Shown: positions 27,348 to 35,663 of the stretch, piece after piece
Position numbering within the stretch: position 1 is the first letter of the stretch
Layout: each line of letters begins with the position of its first letter
Assembly (NCBI GenBank): GCA_016720635.1
Contig: JADKKF010000016.1
Span: 16,300 to 80,299 of the forward strand
From: Saprospiraceae bacterium
Lineage (GTDB): Bacteria > Bacteroidota > Bacteroidia > Chitinophagales > Saprospiraceae
Length of the DNA stretch: 64,000 nucleotides
Direction: 5' to 3'
The notes under the pieces: model-generated
Told to the model about the DNA's origin: nothing
Database searches by the model: none
The model's input: the letters and a program-made list of their open reading frames with translations, nothing else
Translations under genes and position numbers: made by a program

Positions 27348-28256
27348 GTGAAAATATTTGCATTATTTCTATTCATAAATATCACATTGATGAAAACATT
27401 TCAATGTGGAGGTCATCACGTGAAAGAACCTATTGGAAACCAGAATGCTAGGGACAAAGATAGAATCCAACATTATAAAATTAAACAACCCTCGCTTGGG
27501 TATAAAGTGCCAAAAGCATTGGTAGAAATATCAGGAATTTCTTCTGTTAGTCCCAACTTGCTTTATTGTTTGGAGGATCAACACGGTATTATTTACACTT
27601 TTGACTTAGTAAAAAATCAAGTCGTATCAAAAACGAGGGTGTTGCCAGATGGAGATTATGAGGAGATTTGTTCCAATGGAAAAGCGATATTCATTTTGGA
27701 AAGTAATGGTAACCTAAATATGATTAATATGCCACTTGAAGCTCCAACCATAAATAAATGGGATATCCCACTAGAGACACAAACAGAATGTGAGGCAATG
27801 GCTTATGATTCTAAATCAAATTCAATATTGGTTCTACCTAAATTTGATAAAAACACAAATCTTCAAAAAGTCGATCAGTTTACAATAATTAAGTTTAATC
27901 TTAAGACCTTAACTTTTGCCAAATTTCCTCTTTTTAATATAAAAAGAAACCAATTGGAGCAATATAGATCGCAAAACGGCCTCCCGTTGGATTTTTTGAA
28001 TTTTTCGCCTTCTGGGATGGCTATTCATCCATTTTCAAATCATATTTATTGCCTGTCGGCTAAATCATCTATGATTTATGTCTTTGATTTAAATGGGAAT
28101 ATTATAGATAATTATGTATTGCCTCAAGCGATTTTGCCTCAGGCTGAGGGCATTTGTTTCGACCATACAGGCGATATGTATCTTTCTTCAGAAAGCCCTA
28201 AAAAAAAGGGAAAGGCAGCTCTGTATAAATATAAATACTTCAAATTGGCAAATTAA
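27348..28256 (+). CDS. exported beta-propeller protein, SdiA-regulated-like
   Basis: A 302-residue protein from a GTG at 27348 (MKIFALFLFINITLMKTFQCGG), with a hydrophobic signal and a possible lipobox cysteine (C20). The rest reads as propeller blades with EISGISSVSPNLLYCLEDQHGIIYTFDL, EAMAYDSKSNSILVLPK, SGMAIHPFSNHIYCLSAKSSMIYVFDL and AEGICFDHTGDMYLSSES; key features are the repeated GI/GM-A-h-H/D and IYxFDL motifs, as in the SdiA-regulated family. The function is unknown. It lies 13 bases after the HD-PycTM gene and 11 before the next, so it appears to be in the same operon. Confidence 0.7.
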   Translation: MKIFALFLFINITLMKTFQCGGHHVKEPIGNQNARDKDRIQHYKIKQPSLGYKVPKALVEISGISSVSPNLLYCLEDQHGIIYTFDLVKNQVVSKTRVLPDGDYEEICSNGKAIFILESNGNLNMINMPLEAPTINKWDIPLETQTECEAMAYDSKSNSILVLPKFDKNTNLQKVDQFTIIKFNLKTLTFAKFPLFNIKRNQLEQYRSQNGLPLDFLNFSPSGMAIHPFSNHIYCLSAKSSMIYVFDLNGNIIDNYVLPQAILPQAEGICFDHTGDMYLSSESPKKKGKAALYKYKYFKLAN

Positions 28257-28267
28257 AATATTGTAAT

Positions 28268-31200
28268 ATGAAAAATCTAATTGTAATAATACTATGGACA
28301 TTAGTGTTCAATGCTTTTGGTCAATCTGATTTTAAAATAATACTTTTTGGAGATGGTGGACGACTTGATCATCCAGAAGGCACCGATTGTCTGAAATTGC
28401 TCAAGCAACAGCTAAGCGAATGTGATACTAATAGCGCTATCTTATTTTTAGGTGATAATATTTATTTTAGAGGTATGCCAGAGCAAAGCGACCAAACTAG
28501 AGAATTAGCTGAGAAAAGGATTAATCTACAGCTGGATGCTTTGAAGGATTTTAAAGGGAAAATAATATTTATCCCTGGAAATCATGATTGGGACCAAGGC
28601 GGTGTAAATGGTCTTTCAAATATCAAACATCAGCAAACCTATATTGAGAATTATCTCAATAAATCCGACGTTTTTTATCCAACAAATGGATGCCCTGGAC
28701 CTATAGAAGTAGAATTAACAGACAACATAACTCTGATTATATTGGATACTCAATGGTGGTTACACCCATTTGATAAGCCTGGAATATTCTCTTCTTGTGA
28801 TGCACAAACGAATAAGGACGTTGTAGTACAATTGGAAGATATCTTGTACAGAAATAAAAGTAAAAGAGTTATAGTAGCAGCCCACCATCCTTTGTATTCT
28901 TATGGATTCCATTATGGAGTTACAAAACCTATTAAGCACATATTTCCGTTGCTAGATTTGGGTGAAAATTTGTATATTCCATTGCCAATTCTTGGATCAA
29001 TGTATCATATTTATAGAAGATTGTACGGCACTATTCAAGACATGCACCACCCAGTAAATAAAAACATGCGGGCAGAAATTGAGAAGGTATTGAAAAAATA
29101 CCCTGGAACAACTTACGTAAATGGCCATGATCATTCACTTCAGTATATAATGAAGGATAATGTAAACTACATCACATCTGGAAGTGGTAGCAGAGCTTCC
29201 TATTCAAAAAAGAAAAAAGGATCAATGTTTGCCAAATCTGAAATTGGTTTTGGGATAATAAGTTTTCATGAGGTGGATACTCCTTCTTTAGTATTTCATA
29301 CGATAAAAGCTACTTATGAAAAAATGAAACTTTTCGTGCGACCTAAAATAAACGATGAAGTAATCGAATCTCCTGTACAAGTTGTAGATTCATTTGGGGT
29401 TTACGCAGCCAATTCAGGACTTAAAACAAATAGTTTTTTTCGTAAATTGGTGATGGGAAAAGGGTATAGAGATGTTTGGGCAACAGGCATAAAAACAAAA
29501 AATATTCTTTTGGATACATTTAAAAATGGATTAACCCCTATCAAAAGAGGTGGTGGGTTACAGACCAAGACACTCCGACTTCGAAATTCTCTAAAGGAGG
29601 AATTCGTTTTTCGATCTATAAGTAAGGATCCAATGAATATAATCCCCGACTTTATGAGAGGCTCCGACATCGCTAGATACATAGTGCGTGAGGGAGTAAG
29701 TGGTTCACATCCTTATGCATTTTTAGCCGTTCCAATACTTGCAGAGAAAGTAAAAATTCCACATGCACATCCTGAATTAGTGTTTATAACTGACGATCCC
29801 AAGCTAGGGCAATTTAGAAACTGGTATGCAAACACTTTCGCAATTTTTGAAGAAAGAAATCCGCTTTTTGTTGAAAATAAAAAAAGCATCTCTTCGATTG
29901 ATTTATTTGATAAAAAATTGTACGAAGACAATGACAATATCGTTGATGCAAAGGCCTTTTTGAAGGCTAGGCTCTTTGATTTGTTAATTGGTGATTGGGA
30001 TAGACACGAAGACCAATGGAGATGGATTGGCAATAAAGATAAGGAGAATGGCAAGGTAATCTTTAAACCCTTTCCTAGAGATAGGGACCAAGCATTTTAT
30101 GTAAATGAAGGAATAATTCCGTTTATTGTTGGGCTAAGTTTCATATATCCAAGATTTCAAGGATACAAAATGAATGTAAGAAACGTGGTTACTTTCATGA
30201 CTGGAGCTAATCCCATAGATAGGAAATTGCTAAACCTCAATGATAAAGAATCTTGGATCGCAACGGCGAAAGAAATCCAAAATAACCTCACCGATGCTGA
30301 TTTTGATGAAGCTATTAATAAAATGCCACCAGAAGTCGTTAATGTCAGAACTTCTGAAATAAAAGACAAGCTTATTTCCAATAGGAATGCATTACTAAGA
30401 AATGCTTTGACATATTACGCATTCCTGGTTAAAAATGTGGATATTTTGGGGAGTAATAAGAAAGAAGCTTTTTATGTAAAACGGAAAAATGATTCTTTAG
30501 TCGAGGTGATTATGATCGCGAATTCCAATAAAAATCAAGACACTCTGTACAATCGTACTTTCAATAGAAACGAAACCAAAAGTATTAATTTGTATGGATT
30601 AGGAAATGATGACGAATTCTATATAGAAGGAGAGGTAAATAATTCTATAAAAATAAGAGCAATTGGCGGCAATGGCAAAGATTATTTTCAAGATAAAAGT
30701 AAAGTCAAAGGATGGAGAAAATATACGGATATTTTCGATACAAAAAAAGGTACAAAATTAGATCTTTCTAGCGAGAGCAGAAATTTAACTTCAAAATACT
30801 CATCGATAAATAGTTATGATCCAAACAATTTTAAACATAGTTTTTTTACACCGATTTTTTCTTCAGATTTCAATCCTGACGATGGGTGGATTTTTAAACT
30901 TGGCTTTATGCACAAGTCATTTTCTTTTCGAAAAAATCCCGCCGCACAGTATAAGTGTTTTGTGAGTAAATCTATCAACACTCAAGCTTATAGTTTTGGC
31001 ATTCAGGCTTTTTTTGACCATAGTTTTGGTAAAAATTCACTAGAATTCAATGCAATTTATAATGCTCCGACGTATGTTGAAAATTTTTTCGGATGGGGTA
31101 ATGAGTCCAATTTGTATAATGGAAGTTTAGAGAATTTGGACTATTTTCGAGTTAGGCTAAGTAATTTTAAACTCAATGCATTGGTTAAAAATAACAGCAA

Positions 31201-31885
31201 TAAAGCCGTAAGAGTAGCATTTGGTCCAGAAATAAATTTGACAACAGTAGAACACAGCACTGGCCGAATTGTAAGTGATTTTAATGTTAATGGACTTAAC
31301 CAAGATATTTTTGATAAAAAGCTATACGGGAGTTTGTATGGAGAAATTGTAGTCGATAAACTACTGAATAAAAATATTCCTATTTCAGGATTTTATTGGA
31401 ATTTGGAAGCAAACCTAAGCAAGGGGATTTGGGCAACTTCGAAAGACAATCTGAGGCTCAATTCTAGCTATACATTCTACTTTTCTAATAAAATGCCTGC
31501 CAATGTTACTCTTGCTAATAAATTTGGAGCAGGAATCACTCTAGGGCCTTACGATTTTTTTCAAGCACAAAGATTAGGTGGAAGACTTAATTTGAGAGGG
31601 GTGAGACAAGAAAGATATTCTGGCAATGGTCTTTTGTACAATAATACTGATATTCGCGTAAAACTTTATGATATTGAGCGAGGTCTAATTCCTTTTGGTA
31701 TTGGTATCCTTGGCTTTTTTGATATCGGCAGAGTATATTTAACAGATGAGAAAAGTAAAAAATGGCATTCTGCTTATGGTGCGGGTATTTGGTTTTCGCC
31801 ATTAAACACTTTTGTTTTTACTTTGACGTACCAAAAATCCCAAGAGTCTGATTACTTAGAATTTAGAACGGGTTTTAGCTTTTAA
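28268..31885 (+). CDS. metallophosphoesterase fused to Omp85-like outer-membrane barrel
   Basis: A 1205-residue exported protein. A signal peptide (ending FNAFGQ) leads to a calcineurin-like phosphoesterase domain (about 22-340) with the motifs GDGG (D29), GDN (D63-N64), GNHD (105-107), AAHHP and GHDH, all needed for the two-metal centre. A middle region (about 420-720) includes LIGDWDRHEDQWRW and FPRDRDQAFYVNEG, similar to segments seen in kinase-like folds. The C-terminal 350 residues are a barrel with the Omp85/surface-antigen signature (AQRLGGRLNLRGVRQERYSG, LGFFDIGRVY) and terminal Phe. It may be an enzyme displayed at the outer membrane. It is the last plus-strand gene of the cyclase operon. 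Confidence 0.85.
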   Translation: MKNLIVIILWTLVFNAFGQSDFKIILFGDGGRLDHPEGTDCLKLLKQQLSECDTNSAILFLGDNIYFRGMPEQSDQTRELAEKRINLQLDALKDFKGKIIFIPGNHDWDQGGVNGLSNIKHQQTYIENYLNKSDVFYPTNGCPGPIEVELTDNITLIILDTQWWLHPFDKPGIFSSCDAQTNKDVVVQLEDILYRNKSKRVIVAAHHPLYSYGFHYGVTKPIKHIFPLLDLGENLYIPLPILGSMYHIYRRLYGTIQDMHHPVNKNMRAEIEKVLKKYPGTTYVNGHDHSLQYIMKDNVNYITSGSGSRASYSKKKKGSMFAKSEIGFGIISFHEVDTPSLVFHTIKATYEKMKLFVRPKINDEVIESPVQVVDSFGVYAANSGLKTNSFFRKLVMGKGYRDVWATGIKTKNILLDTFKNGLTPIKRGGGLQTKTLRLRNSLKEEFVFRSISKDPMNIIPDFMRGSDIARYIVREGVSGSHPYAFLAVPILAEKVKIPHAHPELVFITDDPKLGQFRNWYANTFAIFEERNPLFVENKKSISSIDLFDKKLYEDNDNIVDAKAFLKARLFDLLIGDWDRHEDQWRWIGNKDKENGKVIFKPFPRDRDQAFYVNEGIIPFIVGLSFIYPRFQGYKMNVRNVVTFMTGANPIDRKLLNLNDKESWIATAKEIQNNLTDADFDEAINKMPPEVVNVRTSEIKDKLISNRNALLRNALTYYAFLVKNVDILGSNKKEAFYVKRKNDSLVEVIMIANSNKNQDTLYNRTFNRNETKSINLYGLGNDDEFYIEGEVNNSIKIRAIGGNGKDYFQDKSKVKGWRKYTDIFDTKKGTKLDLSSESRNLTSKYSSINSYDPNNFKHSFFTPIFSSDFNPDDGWIFKLGFMHKSFSFRKNPAAQYKCFVSKSINTQAYSFGIQAFFDHSFGKNSLEFNAIYNAPTYVENFFGWGNESNLYNGSLENLDYFRVRLSNFKLNALVKNNSNKAVRVAFGPEINLTTVEHSTGRIVSDFNVNGLNQDIFDKKLYGSLYGEIVVDKLLNKNIPISGFYWNLEANLSKGIWATSKDNLRLNSSYTFYFSNKMPANVTLANKFGAGITLGPYDFFQAQRLGGRLNLRGVRQERYSGNGLLYNNTDIRVKLYDIERGLIPFGIGILGFFDIGRVYLTDEKSKKWHSAYGAGIWFSPLNTFVFTLTYQKSQESDYLEFRTGFSF

Positions 31886-31908
31886 TCCAGTATGAATTGG
31901 TTGAGTTT

Positions 31909-32670
31909 TTACAGTTTCATATAGAAAGCTAAACCTACAGACTTATCATAAACTACTGGTGAAAATTTCATTGCTGCGAAATGTGGCTTTTTAGTAAGCT
32001 TCTTATCAATCCATGGGTAAACCCAATACGCAATTTTCGTACTTAGAATACCCAATCCAGCTCCCATTGTTACGTCTGTTAACCAATGTCGATTGTTATA
32101 CATTCTTAAAATTCCCGTAGTAGAAGCTACCAAATACCCCACTATCCCGTACCAAATGGATTCATTTCTATACTCTTGCCATAAAAATTCAGCACCCATG
32201 AATGCATTCGAAGAATGTCCTGATGGAAATGAATGGAGGGATGTTCCGTCTGGTCTTTCAATGTTAGAAAGAGATTTTATGCTAAGCATGGCTCCGAGCA
32301 TTATTATAGTCGAAGTACTCAAGATTAATGTTCTATCTCTTAGATTGTGTCGACCATTTATCCCAACTAGGTTAAGGGCATATACAGAGACTGCTGGAGC
32401 AAATTGAAGGTAATCATCAGCGTGGATTTTCCTTTTTACCGATTTAACTACTTCACTCCTAATATTTAAATTAATCTGTTGTAAATCATTATTGTATAAT
32501 CCATATATTCCATAGCCTATCAAAAAGGCAGGTGCAATGATTTTTTTATAAGCAAACTGGTGACTCGATAGATGCCTTTTTTCAGCAAGATCCACAGTAT
32601 CCTGAGACTGAGCCAATGTTATACTATTAAATAAAATAATAAGGGTAGAAATAGTAAGTAATTTTGTCAT
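31909..32670 (-). CDS. PAP2-family phosphatase
   Basis: A 253-residue exported or membrane protein with a signal (ending ITLAQ). The PAP2 catalytic boxes are visible: a lysine/arginine-proline box (KSLSNIERPDG), SFPSGHSSNAFMGA with the catalytic His, and RMYNNRHWLTDVTMGAGLG with the second His and Asp. It would remove phosphate from a lipid such as undecaprenyl pyrophosphate or phosphatidic acid. It is convergent with the phosphoesterase-barrel gene (23-base gap) and is the right-hand gene of the block bounded by direct repeats. Confidence 0.88.
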   Translation of the reverse strand: MTKLLTISTLIILFNSITLAQSQDTVDLAEKRHLSSHQFAYKKIIAPAFLIGYGIYGLYNNDLQQINLNIRSEVVKSVKRKIHADDYLQFAPAVSVYALNLVGINGRHNLRDRTLILSTSTIIMLGAMLSIKSLSNIERPDGTSLHSFPSGHSSNAFMGAEFLWQEYRNESIWYGIVGYLVASTTGILRMYNNRHWLTDVTMGAGLGILSTKIAYWVYPWIDKKLTKKPHFAAMKFSPVVYDKSVGLAFYMKL

Positions 32671-32722
32671 AGGGCAAATGTAATAAAACTCTTTAATTAA
32701 AGAGTTCTTTTATAATAAATTT

Positions 32723-33064
32723 TTACTTAGAAAATCTATACACGCAGTGCCTACAACCACTGCCACAACATAGACCTCGTTGGTAGTGATAGAGCTCAGT
32801 AAAAACCATTTTTCCACCCTCCATCGTATAATGAATATTAAGTAACAAGTCTTTTGCATCCCTGGGAAATTGATACATTGCAGCCCGTTGTGTCAACGAT
32901 TCAAAATGAGAAAGACAAGCATTGCAGAGACAGTCTTTGAAATTTTTTTCTAGGAAAAGGCGTGTTGTGAAACTCAGTTCAACTCCTTGGCAGCCACAAA
33001 CAGCATCCTCATTTGCAGAGCATCGGAAAGTCTCCTTACAAAATGGACAAATCTTATTTGGCAA
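32723..33064 (-). CDS. cysteine-rich CWC family protein with DUF5522-like tail
   Basis: A 113-residue cytoplasmic protein. The N-terminal half holds CPFCKETFRCSANEDAVCGCQ and CLCNACL, the CWC cysteine pattern that suggests zinc binding. The C-terminal half (YQFPRDAKDLLLNIHYTMEGGKMVFTE...CCGSGCRHCVYRFSK) resembles DUF5522, with a further CCGSGCRHC cluster. The start overlaps the end of the DUF6580-like gene by 11 bases. A second copy of its last 221 bases, with another tail, lies 8.16 kb away at 24574-24794. The short tail RFSK here may come from the edge of the inserted block. Confidence 0.82.
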   Translation of the reverse strand: MPNKICPFCKETFRCSANEDAVCGCQGVELSFTTRLFLEKNFKDCLCNACLSHFESLTQRAAMYQFPRDAKDLLLNIHYTMEGGKMVFTELYHYQRGLCCGSGCRHCVYRFSK

Positions 33065-33628
33065 AGATCTGACTGGCTTTAGCCGTGATGCTCAGTTTTG
33101 AAGTCCACAAGGCGTAAGCTCCAAAAAACAAAACACTAAATATCATATCCCCCAATATGGTGGTTTTGATGAATGGAATCCCCGCAGCCATACAGGTCAT
33201 AAGTCCTGCTACGTCCTTGGTATAGGTACTGGACATTGCGAATACACCGAAATTTGACACTAGGAAAAATATCAAGGATGAACCCAATGCGCCTACTATT
33301 ACATTTTGGACTTTTACGTTTTTCAAGATGCTTGCACCCCAAAATACGATGATGGCATAAGCTAGATATTGCCAATAAAATCCATCATAAAACCACTGAA
33401 AGCCTTGAGCTGATTTGTACAAAGTATTGTTTAAAACCAGGTCGCTCATAAAGGTAGCCAGTATGGAACCGCTACCGCTAGACCTCGATTCAGGAAATAA
33501 GCACCTCCGAACAAAGCAACCGCTCCAAGTGGTGAAAAATTCAATTCGTGGGGAATAATTCTCGTCAATGTAGCTATGATAATCAACGCTACCGCACCCC
33601 AAACTCCTAGATATATCTTTTGTTTCAT
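33054..33628 (-). pseudogene. DUF6580-like small membrane protein, one frame break
   Basis: Two frames join into one protein of about 190 residues. From the ATG at 33628, MKQKIYLGVWGAVALIIIATLTRI, HELNFSPLGAVALFGGAYFLNRGLAVAVP runs to about 33466 and then meets a stop in frame. The other frame continues at once with ILATFMSDLVLNN, a segment that completes the family pattern FSPxGAVALFxGAY...SDLV. One missing base between GGTTCC and ATA (about 33464-33466) would restore it. The remaining helices (YAIIVFWGASIL, VIVGALGSSLIFFLVSNFGVF, TILGDMIFSVLFFGAYALW) look intact. The function may be that of a small-molecule S-component-like transporter, but this is not established. A sequencing error is as likely as a real mutation. 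Confidence 0.7.
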
Positions 33629-33762
33629 AATAGTATTCAACGTTTTCAGTCGGACAAAGTTAAACATATTTGGACTCAAGTACCAACAAAATTCTCATTT
33701 GCGGCAATTATTTTTTATCTAAATTTCCATTTTATGGCGATATTGTGGCTTATTTTAAACGA

Positions 33763-34350
33763 ATGGAAGAATCATCCAAATCTTATTTTGTCCACGAATC
33801 CAGCTACGTGGACGAGCCTTGTACCATCGGCGAAGGCGTCAAAATCTGGCATTTCAGTCATATCATGGCGAATTGTGTTATCGGGGATCGGTGCAATATA
33901 GGTCAAAACGTCGTAATCTCACCCCAAGTAGTCCTGGGTCAGAACGTAAAGATCCAAAACAACGTCTCGATATATACGGGCGTCATCTGCGAAGACGACG
34001 TATTCCTGGGGCCATCTATGGTATTCACCAATGTGGTCAATCCTCGCTCAGCCGTCAATCGCAAATCAGAATACCTAAAGACAGTAGTCGGAAAAGGTGC
34101 CAGTATCGGAGCCAATGCGACCATCGTTTGTGGCAATGATATCGGGCAGTACGCCTTTATAGGTGCTGGGGCAGTTGTGACCAAAAGCGTCCCTGCATAT
34201 GCTCTCATGATGGGCAATCCCGCCAAACAGACTGGATGGATGAGCGAACATGGCTATAAGTTGACTTTTGATACCGAAGGCTTGGCCTTCTGCCCTGAGT
34301 CCAATCAGCTATATAAATTGTCCAACAATACAGTTTCTAGGATAAAATAA
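33763..34350 (+). CDS. left-handed beta-helix acyltransferase, WbpD/WlbB type
   Basis: A 195-residue hexapeptide-repeat enzyme, probably acetylating an amino sugar such as UDP-3-amino-2,3-dideoxy-glucuronate for surface polysaccharide. The ATG at 33763 (MEESSKSYFVHESSYVDEPC) is chosen over an upstream frame start at 33670 because the beta-helix begins there. Repeats such as CTIGEGVKIWHFSHI, CNIGQNVVISPQVVLG, VGKGASIGANATIVCG and IGQYAFIGAGAVVTKSVPAYALMMGNPAKQTGWM are clear, and the family-typical FTNVVNPRSAV loop is present. No other polysaccharide gene is next to it. Confidence 0.85.
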   Translation: MEESSKSYFVHESSYVDEPCTIGEGVKIWHFSHIMANCVIGDRCNIGQNVVISPQVVLGQNVKIQNNVSIYTGVICEDDVFLGPSMVFTNVVNPRSAVNRKSEYLKTVVGKGASIGANATIVCGNDIGQYAFIGAGAVVTKSVPAYALMMGNPAKQTGWMSEHGYKLTFDTEGLAFCPESNQLYKLSNNTVSRIK

Positions 34351-34353
34351 AAA

Positions 34354-34380
34354 AGGTCCTCTGCCATCAGCAAAGAACCT
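34354..34380 (-). terminator. terminator of tRNA-Leu
   Basis: On the minus strand AGGTTCTTTGC, loop TGATG, GCAGAGGACCT, then TTTTTTATTTTAT. The stem has two mismatches. It lies just after the tRNA and overlaps the far end of the acyltransferase gene region. Confidence 0.65.
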
Positions 34381-34386
34381 CTAGGT

Positions 34387-34472
34387 GTACCCACGACTGG
34401 ATTCGAACCAGCACAGGCTTTCGCCCACTACCCCCTCAAAGTAGCATGTCTACCAATTTCACCACGTGGGTA
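34387..34472 (-). tRNA. tRNA-Leu (anticodon GAG)
   Basis: The 86-base minus-strand sequence starts TACCCACGTGGTGAAATTGG and ends GGTTCGAATCC...GTGGGTA. It folds with a 7-bp acceptor stem (TACCCAC/GTGGGTA), a D-arm with GGTAGAC, an anticodon stem CTACT/GGTAG with loop TTGAGGG (anticodon GAG), a variable arm of the long class II type, and a T-arm GCTGGTTCGAATCCAGT. CCA is not encoded in full after the discriminator (CACC follows). Confidence 0.92.
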
Positions 34473-34541
34473 TCTTGTGGACTGCAAATATAAGGCAAAA
34501 TTCCTACCCAAACTAAATCATTGGGCAAAATTTATCCAGAT

Positions 34542-35063
34542 TTACACCCCTAATTTTTGCCCCGACAACTTGATATTGGCAAATTTCAAGTTTTTTAATT
34601 CTATCGATTTCCCTTTAGATAAAAACGAACCTATCCTCCCATTTACCTCAAAACTGATCGTATTGGACTTCGGTTCGTACACTACTTGGCTTATCATACC
34701 CGTATATGGATTGCCACCCATGCCATAGGATATTTGGCTATTATTGCTTGTTGGCGTATTTATCATCAGTGTTACGCGGCCATGAGCGTCTATGGGAATA
34801 TTTTGTTTGGTTTTCAAGCACCTAAGATCGCGAATGTAAAGACTCAGTTCTGTACCATTTTTATCAACCGTCGAGATGGTCATCGTCTGTGATTGTGCAC
34901 TGGTAGTCGATTTGCGCATAGCTGCGGACACGTTGGACGAGATGGAACCAGTATATTCTTGCCCCACAAAAGGCTTCGTGCCGAGCGTTCCCTCTATTCG
35001 ACCCTCCAAAGCACCCGTTTGCCACAAAGAAGCCAGCATCACCATTAGGGTCAAAAATTTCAT
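34542..35063 (-). CDS. exported protein of unknown function
   Basis: A 173-residue protein with a short signal-like N-terminus (MKFLTLMVMLASLWQTGAL). The mature part has no cysteine cluster and no motif I know. It contains LSLYIRDLRCLKTKQNIPID and repeated short beta-strand-like segments (SNTISFEVNGRIGSFLSK, LKNLKFANIKLSGQKL), so a small all-beta periplasmic domain is plausible. It ends close to tRNA-Leu, on the same strand. Confidence 0.6.
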   Translation of the reverse strand: MKFLTLMVMLASLWQTGALEGRIEGTLGTKPFVGQEYTGSISSNVSAAMRKSTTSAQSQTMTISTVDKNGTELSLYIRDLRCLKTKQNIPIDAHGRVTLMINTPTSNNSQISYGMGGNPYTGMISQVVYEPKSNTISFEVNGRIGSFLSKGKSIELKNLKFANIKLSGQKLGV

Positions 35064-35146
35064 ATTTTTATTTTTTTAAGAGCGCAAAGGTAATTTATTC
35101 TTGAATTACATCGGATATATTGAGGGAAAAGTGGTGATATTTTTTA

Positions 35147-35270
35147 GGGCGCATCCTCACGCTGTGAGGACTGGGCCATGCATGGCTTCGGTCTCGACAC
35201 CCAAGTCGTCGAGACGCCCTTCTTTCCATCGAAGCTGGATATCAGGGCCCATTACTGTCCCTTGCGCTCT
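35147..35270 (-). repeat. structured intergenic repeat, copy 6 (- orientation)
   Basis: On the minus strand it starts GCGCAAGGGACAGTAATGGG and ends GTGAGGATGCGCCC. Contains GTCTCGACGACTTGGGTGTCGAGACCGAAGC in the core, given here only as its key parts GTCTCGAC and GTCGAGACCG, and terminal hairpin TCCTCACAGCGTGAGGA. Confidence 0.68.
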
Positions 35271-35306
35271 ATGTAGGGGTAGTGTGGGGGATAAATATGT
35301 GGATAT

Positions 35307-35558
35307 TTATTCAATAGTACTAGAATCCCAATGGAAATCTAACAATTCTTTTGGATGTATATCCAGTGCTTTTGCTATACTTAATAGTTGGCTTAAACTC
35401 GTATTAATGCATGCCCTTTCGATCCTGCTGATTTGACTTATCTCAACATCAGCCCTCATAGCAAGAGCTTCTTGTGAAACCCCAAGTTTTTTTCTTAAAG
35501 ACTGAAGGTGTTTTCCAAAAGCCTCTATACCATTTTTATTTTTGCGATGCTTGGGCAT
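35307..35558 (-). CDS. XRE-family helix-turn-helix regulator
   Basis: An 83-residue DNA-binding protein with one HTH_3 domain: FGKHLQSLRKKLGVSQEALAMRADVEISQISRIERACINTSLSQLLSIAKALDI, of which the recognition part is SQEALAMRADVEISQISRIER. It has no other domain. It is divergent from an exported protein gene (35664). A 22-bp perfect palindrome (35590-35611) lies in the shared upstream region, and a near copy lies upstream of the cysteine-rich genes. It is likely to repress itself and both neighbouring units. Confidence 0.88.
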   Translation of the reverse strand: MPKHRKNKNGIEAFGKHLQSLRKKLGVSQEALAMRADVEISQISRIERACINTSLSQLLSIAKALDIHPKELLDFHWDSSTIE

Positions 35559-35589
35559 GACCGCAAAATATATTGTAATACAAAAAAAT

Positions 35590-35611
35590 ATATAAGCATA
35601 TATGCTTATAT
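35590..35611. promoter_or_regulatory. candidate XRE operator O1
   Basis: A 22-bp perfect palindrome whose inner 18 bases are ATAAGCATATATGCTTAT, centred at 35600/35601 in the divergent region between the XRE gene and the gene at 35664. A -7 element TATATTTG (35625-35632) lies about 25 bases from its centre, so bound protein would overlap the promoter. It matches O2 at 16 of 18 positions. Confidence 0.68.
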
Positions 35612-35663
35612 TAATTAATATATCTATATTTGTTATGCGTAAGCAATTTAAAATAAGAAAACT

